Assembly: GCA_037042915.1 (NCBI GenBank)
Contig: CM073203.1
Span: forward strand, 186,001-250,000
Source: Auricularia sp. M13
Taxonomy: Eukaryota; Basidiomycota; Agaricomycetes; Auriculariales; Auriculariaceae
DNA: 64,000 nt
Direction of reading: 5' to 3'
The position numbers and the translations under genes were made by a program. Of the stretch, positions 1-11,431 are shown piece after piece. A model generated the notes under the pieces. The model had not been told where the DNA came from and did not search any database. It saw only the letters and a list, made by a program, of their open reading frames with translations. The first letter of the stretch is position 1; the number at the start of each line of letters is the position of its first letter.

Positions 1-408
1 GCGACGGTGCGCTTCACGAACGTCCAGCGCGTGCGCCGCGCCACGGCGTCCGCATCCGAGTTGGTGCCTAGCCCGGGCGACGTCGTCGTGCGCGGCGGGC
101 GCATCGCGTGCGTCGGTGTCTGCGCGCAGTCTGCAGAGGAGCGGGTGGTCGACCTGCGCGGCGGCGAGATCGCGCCCGGTCTGACGACTTTCGGCGGCTT
201 CCATGCTGTGATGGCCGTGTGTGTGTTTGCTGCGCCAGTGCGCCGTGTGCACTATCTATGCGATACATACAGTTTCGCGATTCATGCGCCGCGTCTTTGG
301 TTCGGCGCACCGTGTTTTGTCGACGCTTTCCTAAGTACGACGGAAATTTCGTGTTTTCCCTTTTTCAGAGGCAAATTCGACCACTTTTCTCGTGCTGCCA
401 TTGGCTGA
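1..408 (+). pseudogene. 3' fragment of an upstream amidohydrolase copy, fused to unrelated sequence
   Basis: The frame is open from the window edge. Codons 1-68 equal the segment of the intact gene at 20581-20785 that begins the second composite domain (key stretches RFTNVQRVRRAT and VVDLRGGEIAPG). After base 205 the sequence leaves the gene family and reads about 66 unrelated codons to a TGA at 406-408. It is therefore the truncated tail of a copy lying upstream of the window. The same junction recurs at 10497/10498, so this is a repeat-unit boundary and not a sequencing slip. Whether the chimeric tail is expressed is unknown. The N-terminal part is outside the window. Confidence 0.8.
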
Positions 409-1139
409 GAGTTATCTTAGCGAGGTGCGAGCAACGGGAATCGGGCGTTTGGAGGGCTGCAGGTCCTGAGAGACGGCGGCGAGAGGCTTGCTGGGGACCA
501 ACTCGGACGCGATGACAGGCAAAACAGCTCTATTGCGCTAACTAATGGATATGTGCCCGTTGTTGTACGAGACAACGAGGACAGCGAAATGGGCTTAATT
601 GGAGAGCGCGGTGAACACAAAAGTGGTGGGCGAGCTTGCGGTCGCGGGAGACACGCTGGAGCACATTTTTGGAGTCAGTCGGAAGCCATAAGCGCCGGTG
701 CGGTATGGCCTGACGCTACGCATGACAGTCAAAACAGACAAAATCGGTTTACCCACGTCGAACTGCTCAGCAGCGAGACTTGCGTTTTGGCGCACATACT
801 GGGTGGCCATTGGCTAGGACGCAACATGGCGGTTGGAGTGTGAGAATATGGGTGCAATCCGCACGTGAAAACGATGCCGGGTCGATGGTGGGAATGGCGG
901 TGCGCAGCGCGCGCGATGTGGAGGTGGGCGCGGATTCGGCCGACACCACACGCGAACGGATGGTAGGGCGGACGCGCGAAGTGGGGGTCCTGGTACGCGC
1001 ATAGGGTGGGCATACTGGTGCGAGAGGGGAAGGCGCGAATCGGCGGGATGCGCGCTGCCTGCCCATCTTGATTGCGACCGACACAAAAAATCGACGCCGG
1101 ACGTTCATCTCACCGCCGAGACAGCTGCTGCGCATCGCG

Positions 1140-3165
1140 AGTAGGTCACGGACATGGCTGGAGCTCGCGGCGCGCACCCGTTCGACTATCGTACAAGATT
1201 CTCCGAACGCGCGTTTTGCGCGGTTTCATAGCGGTCGCATTTTCCGCGCGTCGTGGGAACAATTTCCACTGCATGTCAACATAAGTAAGCCATAGAGAAG
1301 CAATAAATGACGTACCTGCCGTGCGCGAATGGGGACTGGCGGCCGGAAACGCGAAACGGCGACCAAAACCTCCTCTCACATTCCAGAAATGAGCGCTCGA
1401 GGGCCTGCGCGCCGTCATCGCAGAGGTGCTGCATGCTGCGTGAGTCAGGGTCATTGGGCCAGTAAATAAAGCGCACCAGTTCGACGTACCTACGAGATGT
1501 TGTCACCGATCGTTTTGCGCGGTTCCATGGCATGCGATTTTCCTGCGCATCGCGGGATCGATAGACGCGCTAAGGTAGCGTGAGAGGGTGATTGAGGGAC
1601 GTTAAATGAAGTACTTACCATGTCTGCGGACGAGGTGGATACGCAAAATCGCAAGGTGCTGGTCGGAAGCTTCGCGGCCGAGACGAAGCTCGATTCGAGA
1701 TGCCGTTCGCGAAGCAATTCATGTGCTGAGAACACGTGAGCAAGCGTCGAACAGATGCAAATCAGGCGTATATACCATACGCAATGAGGGAGAGAAGCCC
1801 TTGCTGGAGCTCGACGGTCCGCCGCACCTCGATACTGTGGCTTGGTGCGAACAAGAACGGCTCCGGTGCGTCCTCCCTGCACCAGCGCGAGCTGAGGCAC
1901 AATGGAATAATCTTACACCATCGCCGTGAGCCCTTCCGCGCAGCAGGGTGGCCGTTAGATGTGAATGGCTGCAGGAGTGCGGTCAGCTTCAGGTTGTTGC
2001 AACTAGTAGCAGACGCGTACCTGCGGTTAGCAAGCGGAGAGAGGGTCCAAGGCATTGATAGAGCACAGACACCCCATCCTTCCGGCGCCGCCTAATGTCG
2101 AGAGGTGCGGCGCTTGACGGAGAACCGAGTGCTTACGGTTGCGAGGGTGGACAGCCGCGACGCCGCTCCCGGGCAGGCCGCGGCGACGGGCAGCGCCACG
2201 TCGACTCCGCAAGCACCGAGGGCATATCGTATGTCAGTTTTCTGGCGCGTGCACTCCCAAGAGCTGAAGAGCTACGAAAGGTCAGACCGAGTCGGCATTG
2301 CACGGACTTGTGCTTACCAGCATCGCGGCGGGAAGCTCGGGGAGCATGCCAAACACGTAGGCGCAACATCCTCAAGTCCCGCGTAGCCCGTTCGAAGCCA
2401 CTTGACTCGTCGAAGCCCGAGGCGTTGACGAGAATCGTTGCGTACAGCGCGGCGGCAGACAGATGCTAGCATCTGCATGATGAGAAATAGTCAGAGGCTG
2501 TTGCTCGGGAATCTGGGTTGAAAAAGGCTTACCGTAATCTCAGAGCCATAGCACAGACGCGGTGGACAGAGGACGCCGCTGAACGCATCCGGCGAGTGGC
2601 AGAGAGCGCCGCAGTCTGCACAAGACGCCATTAGCCCGGCTGCTATGGGACAGCACCAGCTTAGACAGAACACGTACCATTTGAGCGAGTGCAGGCCATG
2701 AGCGTGGTATTGGTGGTGGGCAGGGGAGCTTGCGCACGCAAATTCGATGACCGATGGTGAGTGAAGGGGAAAGAGTCTGCGACAAACATGAGCAAAGAAG
2801 GCGCAAATCGTATCCGCCAATGACCAGCTCACCTCCGCGGGTTCCGACACCGTGCCAGCATTGCGTGTGCTGAGCGTTTCAATGGCACCCATGAGTGCGT
2901 CGACGTGCAGAGCGAGTGCAGAGCGAGGGAACGGCCAGAGAACCACGAGCGCATCAGCGCGACGAGGGGGTTGACGCGTCGGTCTTGAGCTGAACTGCGC
3001 ATGGCCCGCTTTTTCAAATGTCGCTGGAGAGAAATGGAAAGAGAAACCGGCGGGTGACCAAAGCGAAAAACTTTGCCGTGTTGTGACTTCTCGCCGCGAG
3101 CCGAGTGCGGTGCTCCTGCTCTCGATCATCGCGTAGCGCTTGTATTCAGTCGTTCCCAAACTCAT
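1140..3165 (-). other. Possible multi-exon gene of unknown function (unit 1)
   Basis: I do not recognise a protein. On the minus strand there is a regular series of good 5' splice sites (for example gtaagcc near 2530, gtaagcac near 2319 and 2137, gtacgcg near 2020, gtaagtac near 1619, gtacgtc near 1494 and 1314). Each is preceded by an open segment, such as one containing YATILVNASGFDESSGF (about 2330-2465) and one containing LVQGGRTGAVLVRTKPQY (about 1835-1890). Frames could not be joined into one model. The segments 1195-1330 and 1503-1625 are old duplicates of each other, both with the shape exon end plus 5' splice site. The alternative is an arginine-rich non-coding stretch with chance open frames. 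RNA evidence would settle it. Confidence 0.25.
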
Positions 3166-3439
3166 GAATCAGCTCGTCACTCACACAAGCCTCGGAGAAC
3201 GATATTCCGGCGCCGCAGCGCCGAAGCGATATGGATGGCACGCATTTGGCCTACCATCATCGTCAGAGAGGCCCAGCACCCGAATCTCATGCTGCACCGT
3301 CGCCGGGATGAGCTTTTATATGTCAACTCTCCGTCATATAATATGCACAGCGGTAAAGAGGCTCTTTCTTTGCGTCGATCGAGACTTCAGACACTGACGC
3401 CGGTGGCGACTCTGCACCGCCGCCCAACTGGCAATGATT

Positions 3440-5600
3440 GAGACCCTCGGCCAATGAAGGCAGGCAGGTCATGTATGTTATAGCTGAAATTGACGTTTAG
3501 TGGCTATGGTGTTATTTTGAATGTCATAGCGATCACAGCAACTCGCTGGAAGTTGGAAGTTCTGAGCGGGATGCCAGTGAGCGGCTTCAAGCCCCGTTCA
3601 GGCACACATACCTCGTCGAAAAACAAGCGCAGTCTCACGTTCAGATACTGAATCAACCACACAAGCGTGCACTATACGTAGACGTACTTTTTACGAGATT
3701 CGTGAGGGCGTTGACAGATTCTTTGGCAGAGCGATGCAAGCTGCATGTTGGGTCAAAATCTACCAAACCGATACTGCGCGAAAATGCGACTGCATGGTCA
3801 CAGCCTCACAAAATGAGGACATATGTGGTCTCTTTTGAGATAGAATCAGGTCGTTCTGGCGCGCCGAGACTCGAGTAGACACGGCATAGCAGACGGAATA
3901 CGCGGTGTGCGTACGAACCGCTGACGACTCATTGCTTCTCACGGCTCAACCATCATTAAGGACACACTGATGGCTAATCCTGATGCTTTTAACACACTGA
4001 ATGCATGCTGCGCCGCCGGGAAACGCGACCGCCGTTCGGCAGGGGTTTGGCGGCATAGAGAAGCTCTACTTCCTCATCTCCGTCTTTGGAGACCTGTAAA
4101 TAATCACGTGAGTTGAATCAGACGCGCTCATGCGCGCTGGGACTGCGCAAAACGGCGGGAGCGGTCGAGAATGTGGAATGTAAATGGGAAACCTTGCCTC
4201 ACTCCCACTTTCGCGGGCGCTTATTTGGCTCAAAGGCTTTCAGATATATTAAGCGCTCGTTAATTCGGAGGCGAACCGGCCGGGGTGACGCCAAAAATCG
4301 GTCGGATTTCCGGGCACGGGACCAGGAAGGTGTGTTCCAAACTCCGCTCAGCAGGGACAACGCCCGCTCCCAGTCGGCGGCCGCGATCGCGGTGCAGCAC
4401 TCCCGGCCTCAAACTACGGAGGAAACATTAAATCCACTTAATCAGCCTGATTCGCTTAAAAATATGAATGGGATGAGGCCTAGAAACGCACCGGAGGTCG
4501 AGGAACCAATTGAGCCATTCAGCGAAAACGGCGCGTATCGCATAGACTCTTCGTTTCACGGCCATCAGCTTCGCATTAGAAGCGTGATGGCGTGCTGACT
4601 TCGGAAAACTACGGCGGTTACAGCGCGCTGCTTGGCGATACGCGCAAAATCCACCTCAGCGGCCTACTGGGACCCCTTGCCTCACCCTAGCCATTACGGG
4701 CGCTTATTGGGGCTTAAAAGATTAGGTACGTGCGCTGACTAAGCACATTTAGCGTCTGAATAACCGTGAGCCACGAAAATTTCATTCTCACGTGCGGGAG
4801 CGGGCGGGAAAGCACCGTGCAAACTCCGCTCGTGACAGCAAGAACGGCGCATAACTCGCCGCTGGCGGCCGGCTCCCCCAAATCCTCGACGTAACATGCT
4901 GCGCGTAGATGACGGCATGTGTATTCTCCTTGGAAACGACAGAATTACTCAGAATTGAGGTGTTGGACGAGATCTGCGGTACGCGGCGCCTTTCGCGCGC
5001 TGTTCAGTTCTCCTTGGTTTCCCGGGCTTCTCAGCGCACGGCCATCAATCTCCGGTCGATCATGCGTCAGAACCTCCGATGATACGCGCAGGAAACGCGC
5101 TTGGGCGCTGTCCGAGCTCTAGCACCTTTTCCGCGTCCAGAGCGCATAGGGGTACCCCCTGCGCTCGCTCTCTGCTGAATGGGCGCTTCTTAGCGCTGAG
5201 GATGGAGAACCTAATGTGCGTGAAAGAAATTGTGGCAGAGGATGCGTCGGGCGGCGTAGAATGGGCTTCGCGAGCGCTGCCGGGGTGGCTAAATGCGTTG
5301 CACAGGCACACCGGGGCCTCGGCACCGACTTGTCGTGCTTCCCACGGCACCCATCGTACGATACGCCGTGCGTAAGCCTGCGCAGTCACAGCCCGGAATA
5401 GATACGGGCGCGGAGAGCTCCCTGCGAGGGTATAAAGTCGGTGCGGGGACGCATCCCCATCCGCATCCGACCTTCCCCTTCCTTTCCGCTCTTCCTCTCG
5501 TCCTCTCCGCCTCGTCGCTCGTGCTGCTCGGCGTAGGTAGCGTGCTCGCAGATGCCTCCGACGTTCCGTGCTCACGCTCCATCGCTGCCAGATCGAGCTG
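3440..5600. other. Gene-poor part of the unit with an old internal direct repeat
   Basis: I see no convincing gene here. Two degenerate direct repeats stand out, about 4190-4360 and 4672-4850. They share ccttgcctcac, gggcgcttatt and caaactccgctc in the same order, and are followed by related cacggccatca segments near 4558 and 5037. The equivalent stretch of unit 2 (13732-15889) has the same content. A TATA-like gtataaagt lies at 5429-5437, ahead of the possible spliced gene that starts at 5606. Confidence 0.4.
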
Positions 5601-5605
5601 CGTAA

Positions 5606-6095
5606 ATGCAGTCCGTACCATCGGCAGCCATCATCGCCGTTCTCAGCGTCATCCAACATCGTCGTCGCTCGTACAGGCAAGCAGTCTTCATGTGAGTCGT
5701 ATTGCCACCGCATATAGCTCACACGGTCCCCAATTACATGCAGGGCACGTCTGTGCGCTTGCAACGGCGCGTCGTCGCCGCGCTCGACGTCACACACACG
5801 GTCAGTTATCTATTTTAATCCCATTGACGAGCCATGCTGATACATCATCATCTCCTGGAATCCAAATCAGGAGACGGTCGTCGTCGCGCAAGACGACGAC
5901 GGACGGGATTCACTCAATCGGCGTCAAGGTCGATCGTCAGCCTGGCAGGTACGTAGCTGATTCACATCTTCTGCCCAGCCTATCGTTGACGCTGACATCC
6001 CGCTGCGGCAGGCTCATTCCCACGCCGCGGAACGGTGGATCGTGCAGAAAACAAAGGCACTGTTTATTGCTGCGAGCCAACTATCTCGAAGGCAC
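5606..6095 (+). CDS. Possible small spliced gene, function unknown (unit 1)
   Basis: A TATA-like element (gtataaagt, 5429) lies about 175 bp upstream of an ATG at 5606. From there open segments are separated by good splice signals. The first exon has RRRSYRQAV and ends at a gtgagt at 5692. A second open segment follows catgcag near 5740. The next has ETVVVAQDDDGRDSLN (about 5870-5947) and ends cag/gtacgt. The last has AERWIVQKTKALFIAASQ (from about 6011). The joins between exons 1 and 2 are uncertain. I recognise no family. One unspliced frame also stays open across 5293-6231, but it does not match the splice signals. Confidence is low. Confidence 0.3.
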
Positions 6096-6509
6096 GTATG
6101 TACCCATTTTCTGCGACCATCTCTGCATATGCACACCGATCCCCACACTCGCGCGCACGTCCAGCGGCCGGGATTCCGCGGTTTTCGCGTTGATGAGTTT
6201 CCGAGTCGGTCGGGTCGGCCAACGGCTGTAGGGCCCGACCTGCGAGATCCTGCATGCGGGGTATCGACGCAGGACGGTCTTGCTGACGTATTCCGGCCGT
6301 CCGAGGGGTGCTGGGCGTCTGCGCGAGGATATGAGCCCAAACGCGCTCGGGGTCGTCTGTGGGCGATCCAATTTCATACCTGCGGATATGAGCCTTCCGG
6401 CGGCCGGGGGTGATGCGCTCGACGTCCTTGAGCGATGTCATGAGCGCGGAATCGCGAAATAACGAGCGCACCGGCAGCGGTGCTGCTGGATGCTCTGCGG
6501 GCACACAAT

Positions 6510-6538
6510 CCGAGTCGGCGGCCTTTACGCCGACTCGG
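6510..6538. repeat. Perfect 11-bp hairpin (unit 1)
   Basis: ccgagtcggcg (6510-6520) and cgccgactcgg (6528-6538) are exact reverse complements around the 7-base spacer gccttta. In unit 2 it is at 16797-16825. It lies between the possible spliced gene and the Hsp70 remnant, and no T-run follows it. A role cannot be assigned. Confidence 0.85.
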
Positions 6539-7672
6539 GGCGTTATTCCTTCACGGACGTCGTTGCAGGACACGAGGCCTCCGTGAATGTGCGATTGGAT
6601 GGGGTGTTTATAGAATGCTTGCATAGCTGAAGTCGGCTGCTATCCGAGGACCGAGCCGAAGTTTTCGAGCTCGCAGCAATTGTCTGCGGGCTATGAAACT
6701 TCTTGAGCGTCATAAGGGACATGCAGGCATGCCTTGGCTCACGTTCATAAGCCGGGAATTTGCGCCGTTCTTGCGATCGCGATGTTGACGCCGGCGAGCC
6801 AGCCGAGGCCGCCTAACTCCAAGCGCGTCTTCCCCGCGCAGCTAATCGGCGCGCAATGAGTCTGGGCGTCCAATAATCGTCTCTGGCCCGTTTTCTGCGG
6901 CGCCTGGGCCTCTCTTCCGAGCGCGCGAGACGGTGTATAATGGCCTATCCACCATAAGTCGTCAGCTAACAGGGAGAGCAAACAACGCAAATTGAAGCAC
7001 ACCTATGGAAACGGCCAATGTTATGGGTCGCAGAGCGTGGTCCGTGTACTGATTGACTGTCGTTTGCGTGCTCTACATTAAATCTCGTCAGATACGACTT
7101 GCGCAAAAAAGGTTTTCAGTTTCAAGTAAGAACGGTACGTACCTGTAGCCCCATTTCGCGTGCGCACGCTGATATAGTTTGCGTTGCATATCATTCAGCG
7201 GTTCGACGGCAAGAAGAGAGTTTCGACCGGCCGTCCCCGGTCAGCGGCGCGCAAAGCGACTCTGCGTCCGCCGACTCGATCCCGCCTCACCAGAACGGCC
7301 GGAGGAGGTTGTAGGTGTACGACTCGAAGTCTACCGCGAGGCGCTATGCAAACAACGGTCAGCTAGAGTTTGCACTGACGTTGACTGAAAGAGTTGAAAA
7401 GGGTACGTACGAGAAGCTTTTGTTCTCGCTCACACGCTGATGTAGTTTTTACCGCAGACAATTGAGCGGTTCGATGGAGAGAAGAGAGACGCGACCGGCC
7501 GCGTCCACCGCCCACGACTTGGCGAGGAGTGCGACTCGAGGCTGCACTGCAACGTTTCGTTGCCTGGTTGTAAAGGAAAGTGCACGACCCACCGCGTTGT
7601 CAGCCTCTGTAGCACTTGGTGAGCGCAACTCGCCGTGACCATCCAGAAATCTTGGTCACAAGTAAGCGACGG

Positions 7673-7891
7673 GGAGAGCTCGAACTTGCCGAGGATGTTG
7701 TTGTCCTTGGTGCGTGATTCAATTTGCGCGGACCATTTATTCACTAGTCGCGCGACTGCGACATGAATTGCTCGTTGTGCAGGTCGATCATCAGGCAGCG
7801 AGGCGTATCTGGGCGGGTATTCAGAGTTTCGCACGGGGACGTCGCGCGGCGAGAACAGGCGATTGGGAGAGAGCTCGCCGCCGTCGTGAGC
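7673..7891 (-). pseudogene. Hsp70 substrate-binding-domain remnant (unit 1)
   Basis: The minus-strand reading contains TKDNNILGKFEL (about 7674-7712), the conserved beta-sheet segment of the Hsp70/DnaK substrate-binding domain. Upstream of it are VPVRNSEYPPRYASLPDDRP and AHDGGELSPN, which align loosely with the family's I/VPTKKS..FSTYADNQPG and ETAGG stretches. Downstream similarity is weak (VDAAGRVSLLS near 7490 recalls the family's FDIDANGILNVSA). There is no ATPase domain, because the amidohydrolase gene starts head-to-head at 8200. It is best read as a truncated, decaying Hsp70-family relic. A related degenerate segment lies about 270 bp away (7130-7260 resembles 7400-7530). Confidence 0.6.
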
Positions 7892-8199
7892 AACGAGCAA
7901 GTACTGAGAGCCCGATGTGGCGTGCTCGGCGTCAGACAACGAACACAGAAAGCCGGGCCAGAGTAATGGGCGCGTGCTGGGGGCGAACGGCGGCGATGGC
8001 ACGGCGGCGAGAGTGGCACTGACAAGGCGTCCTGAACACCCGAAGCTCGCGGCGCAGCGGACGACGGCCGACGACGGGCCGGGAGCGCTGGGAGCGAGAA
8101 GGGACCAAAGGCGCCAGTGCTCGATGGCGCACGTCCAGCGGCGACGACGCAAGAGACATCCGGCGCGGCACCGGAGACTCGGACCGTTCTCACGTCGAA

Positions 8200-10700
8200 A
8201 TGTCCAAGTCCGCGTTCGAGAGTCCCCGCAGACGCGTGTCGCTCACAGCTACGGTCGCCCTGCTCTCGTTTGCCGCTGGCTACTACTACACGGCGACCTA
8301 TGGCTCCCCGGCGTACCTGCAGCCTGCTGCCCCAGCCAACGCGGCCGCCATTCTCGCGCAATGCAGCGCGCTGAACGCACAGGTTGTCACCGATCCCGAC
8401 TTTGCCCAGCGGCGCGAGGTGTCGGACAGGTTCGAGCCTGGCACGCGCCCGGCGCTCATCCGCAACGCGACGCTCTGGACTGGCGACCGCGTCATCCACG
8501 GCGGCGACGTCCTGCTCGCGAAGGGCATCATCAAATATATTGGCCATCTCGGACGGCGCGGACTGGCTGCGCTCGACGTCGACGAGCACCTGGTCGACAC
8601 GTTCAACGCGCAAGGTGCCTGGGTGACGCCGTCGTGAGCTCTGGACACGGATTCTCTGGAGACTGCACTCTAACATGTATACGCAGCCTGGTCGACCTTC
8701 ATTCGCACGCTGGAGTGGGCGCATTGCCATTGCTGAATGGCGCGGCCGACAGCAATTCCCGGCATGGCATCGTGCAACCTTGGTCCGTTCCTTCATGGCG
8801 CAGGATTTCACGTTAACTGAAGCACACTGTCCAGGCTACGTTCGCTCGATGGTATCAACACCCATGACGAGGCCTACGAGCATGCCATCGCGGGCGGAGT
8901 GGGGACAGCGCTGATTATCCCCGGTTCAGCCAACGCCATGTGAGCACCGTGCGAGCCCTCCTCCGAGTTGACAGTTCACTAACACGTATTTCAGAGGTAT
9001 CACTTTGAATCCAGTACATTGTGTCTTTCTGAGACGTCGCAGGCGGCCAAGGCTTCGTTGTCAAACTGCGGCCCACCAAAGAGCGCTCGACATTCTCCAA
9101 GCTCGTCGATCCCCCCTTTACCTACAACGGCACGGGCATCGTGCCCGCCAACCCGCCAAAGTGGCGCCACATAAAGCACGCGTGTGGCGAGAATCCCAGT
9201 CGCGTGTACAGCGGGACTCGGATGGATTCCATCTGGGCGATGAGGTTCGACGGATGCTCTTGCTCGCTCTGAAAACTGCTGAAGATGTTCCAGGTCTATC
9301 TACGACGAGGCGCGCAAGGTCAAAGACGCCCAGGATGCGTTCTGCGCTCGCGCGCAGATAGGTCAGTGGGACGGCCTGGGGGACTTCCCCGAGGATTTGC
9401 GCTTGGAAGCCCTTGTGGATCTCTTCCGGGGACGCGTCAAGGTGTGTATTCAGCGTTGCGAGCGCTACACACAACATTATAACCCTAGAAACGCAGGCCC
9501 ATATTCATTGCTACGAAGCAGTCGATCTGGACAATCTCGTGCGGCTGTCGAACGAGTTCCGCTTCAAGATCGCGGCCTTCCACCACGCCCACGAAACCTA
9601 CCTCATCCCCGACGTGCTCAAGAAGGCCTATGGAGGGGCGCCGGCCTCTGCTATTTTCGCAAACTTCGCAAGGTCTGTAAGACGCCGCTATACCTGCCTT
9701 TGCTAATATGAACCTACTGGTAGATACAAGCGTGAAGCGTACAGGCATTCCGAATTTGCCCCACGCATTTTGCATGACGCCGGCTTGGAAGTGATTATGA
9801 AGGTCTGCACCTGCTTATGTCTTTTTATCAATCGTGTTCATCGTGCGCAGAGCGACGCGCCCGACCCCATCAACATGCGCGACCTGCTGTTCGAGGCTCA
9901 GCAAGCACATTACTTCGGTCTCCCGGAGCACGTTGCGCTTGCATCCGTCATCAGCACACCCGCGAAGGTGCTTGGGCTTGACCACCGTCTTGGATACTTG
10001 CGTTCGGGTATGTCATCTCCCCTTCCCATTCTACGGTACTCGACTGAACGCGTGAAAAACCACAGGTTACGACGCCGACCTGGTCATCTGGAACAGTCAC
10101 CCTCTGCAAGTGGGCGCGACGCCGGGCCAGGTCTTCATCGACGGCATCCCGCAGCTCGAGAAGCCCGTGGTGACGCGCCGCTCGCTGGAGCAGCAGAAGG
10201 CGCCCGCGCCGCCCAACTTCGACAAGGAGGCGGCGGCGGCCGTCAAGTACGAGGGCCTGCCGCCGCTGGAGCCCGAGCGCGTCGCCGGCAGTGCGACGGT
10301 GCGCTTCACGAACGTCCAGCGCGTGCGCCGCGCCACGGCGTCCGCATCCGAGTTGGTGCCTAGCCCGGGCGACGTCGTCGTGCGCGGCGGGCGCATCGCG
10401 TGCGTCGGTGTCTGCGCGCAGTCTGCAGAGGAGCGGGTGGTCGACCTGCGCGGCGGCGAGATCGCGCCCGGTCTGACGACTTTCGGCGGCTTCCATGCTG
10501 TGATGGCCGTGTGTGTGTTTGCTGCGCCAGTGCGCCGTGTGCACTATCTATGCGATACATACAGTTTCGCGATTCATGCGCCGCGTCTTTGGTTCGGCGC
10601 ACCGTGTTTTGTCGACGCTTTCCTAAGTACGACGGAAATTTCGTGTTTTCCCTTTTTCAGAGGCAAATTCGACCACTTTTCTCGTGCTGCCATTGGCTGA
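8200..10700 (+). pseudogene. Truncated amidohydrolase-family gene with chimeric 3' end (copy 1)
   Basis: The start ATG at 8200 and the introns match the intact copy at 18487. The N-terminus has a membrane-anchor segment (VSLTATVALLSFAAGYYY, residues 13-30). The first hydrolase domain keeps the metal-binding LVDLHSHAG, the histidine segments HIHCYEA and HHAHE, and MKSDAPDP. A barrel end and a composite-domain tail (YDADLVIWNSHPLQVGA) follow. The second amidohydrolase-like domain is entered (RFTNVQRVRRAT) but cut after FGGFH at 10497 by the unit junction, then runs about 66 unrelated codons to TGA at 10698-10700. The final 1.06 kb differs from the intact copy at roughly 40 sites, mostly silent. 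It could be a shortened protein or a pseudogene. Confidence 0.75.
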
Positions 10701-11431
10701 GAGTTATCTTAGCGAGGTGCGAGCAACGGGAATCGGGCGTTTGGAGGGCTGCAGGTCCTGAGAGACGGCGGCGAGAGGCTTGCTGGGGACCAACTCGGAC
10801 GCGATGACAGGCAAAACAGCTCTATTGCGCTAACTAATGGATATGTGCCCGTTGTTGTACGAGACAACGAGGACAGCGAAATGGGCTTAATTGGAGAGCG
10901 CGGTGAACACAAAAGTGGTGGGCGAGCTTGCGGTCGCGGGAGACACGCTGGAGCACATTTTTGGAGTCAGTCGGAAGCCATAAGCGCCGGTGCGGTATGG
11001 CCTGACGCTACGCATGACAGTCAAAACAGACAAAATCGGTTTACCCACGTCGAACTGCTCAGCAGCGAGACTTGCGTTTTGGCGCACATACTGGGTGGCC
11101 ATTGGCTAGGACGCAACATGGCGGTTGGAGTGTGAGAATATGGGTGCAATCCGCACGTGAAAACGATGCCGGGTCGATGGTGGGAATGGCGGTGCGCAGC
11201 GCGCGCGATGTGGAGGTGGGCGCGGATTCGGCCGACACCACACGCGAACGGATGGTAGGGCGGACGCGCGAAGTGGGGGTCCTGGTACGCGCATAGGGTG
11301 GGCATACTGGTGCGAGAGGGGAAGGCGCGAATCGGCGGGATGCGCGCTGCCTGCCCATCTTGATTGCGACCGACACAAAAAATCGACGCCGGACGTTCAT
11401 CTCACCGCCGAGACAGCTGCTGCGCATCGCG

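Larger units (their letters stand above)
206..10497. repeat. Tandem duplication unit 1 (10,292 bp)
   Basis: The 10,292 bases from 206 recur head-to-tail from 10498. The right edge lies after the ccatg at 10493-10497 inside the amidohydrolase gene, and the left edge starts ctgtgatggcc. Up to about 9430 the copies differ by only three small indels that I can find (near 5157, 5495 and 6497). From about 9433 on they differ at many positions. The unit carries an Hsp70 remnant, possible spliced genes and the 5' two-thirds of an amidohydrolase gene. Confidence 0.95.

Noticed and set aside
5293-6231. A 312-codon frame on the plus strand
   Set aside because: It is Ser/Arg-rich and runs through clear splice donors and acceptors. 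In unit 2 two small deletions shift it, whereas the spliced reading is unaffected.
7744-8816. Long open frames of about 300-355 codons on both strands over the amidohydrolase 5' end (and at 18031-19103)
   Set aside because: They are GC-rich shadow frames of the amidohydrolase exons. The frame starting at 8200 matches a known fold with metal motifs; the others have no family features.
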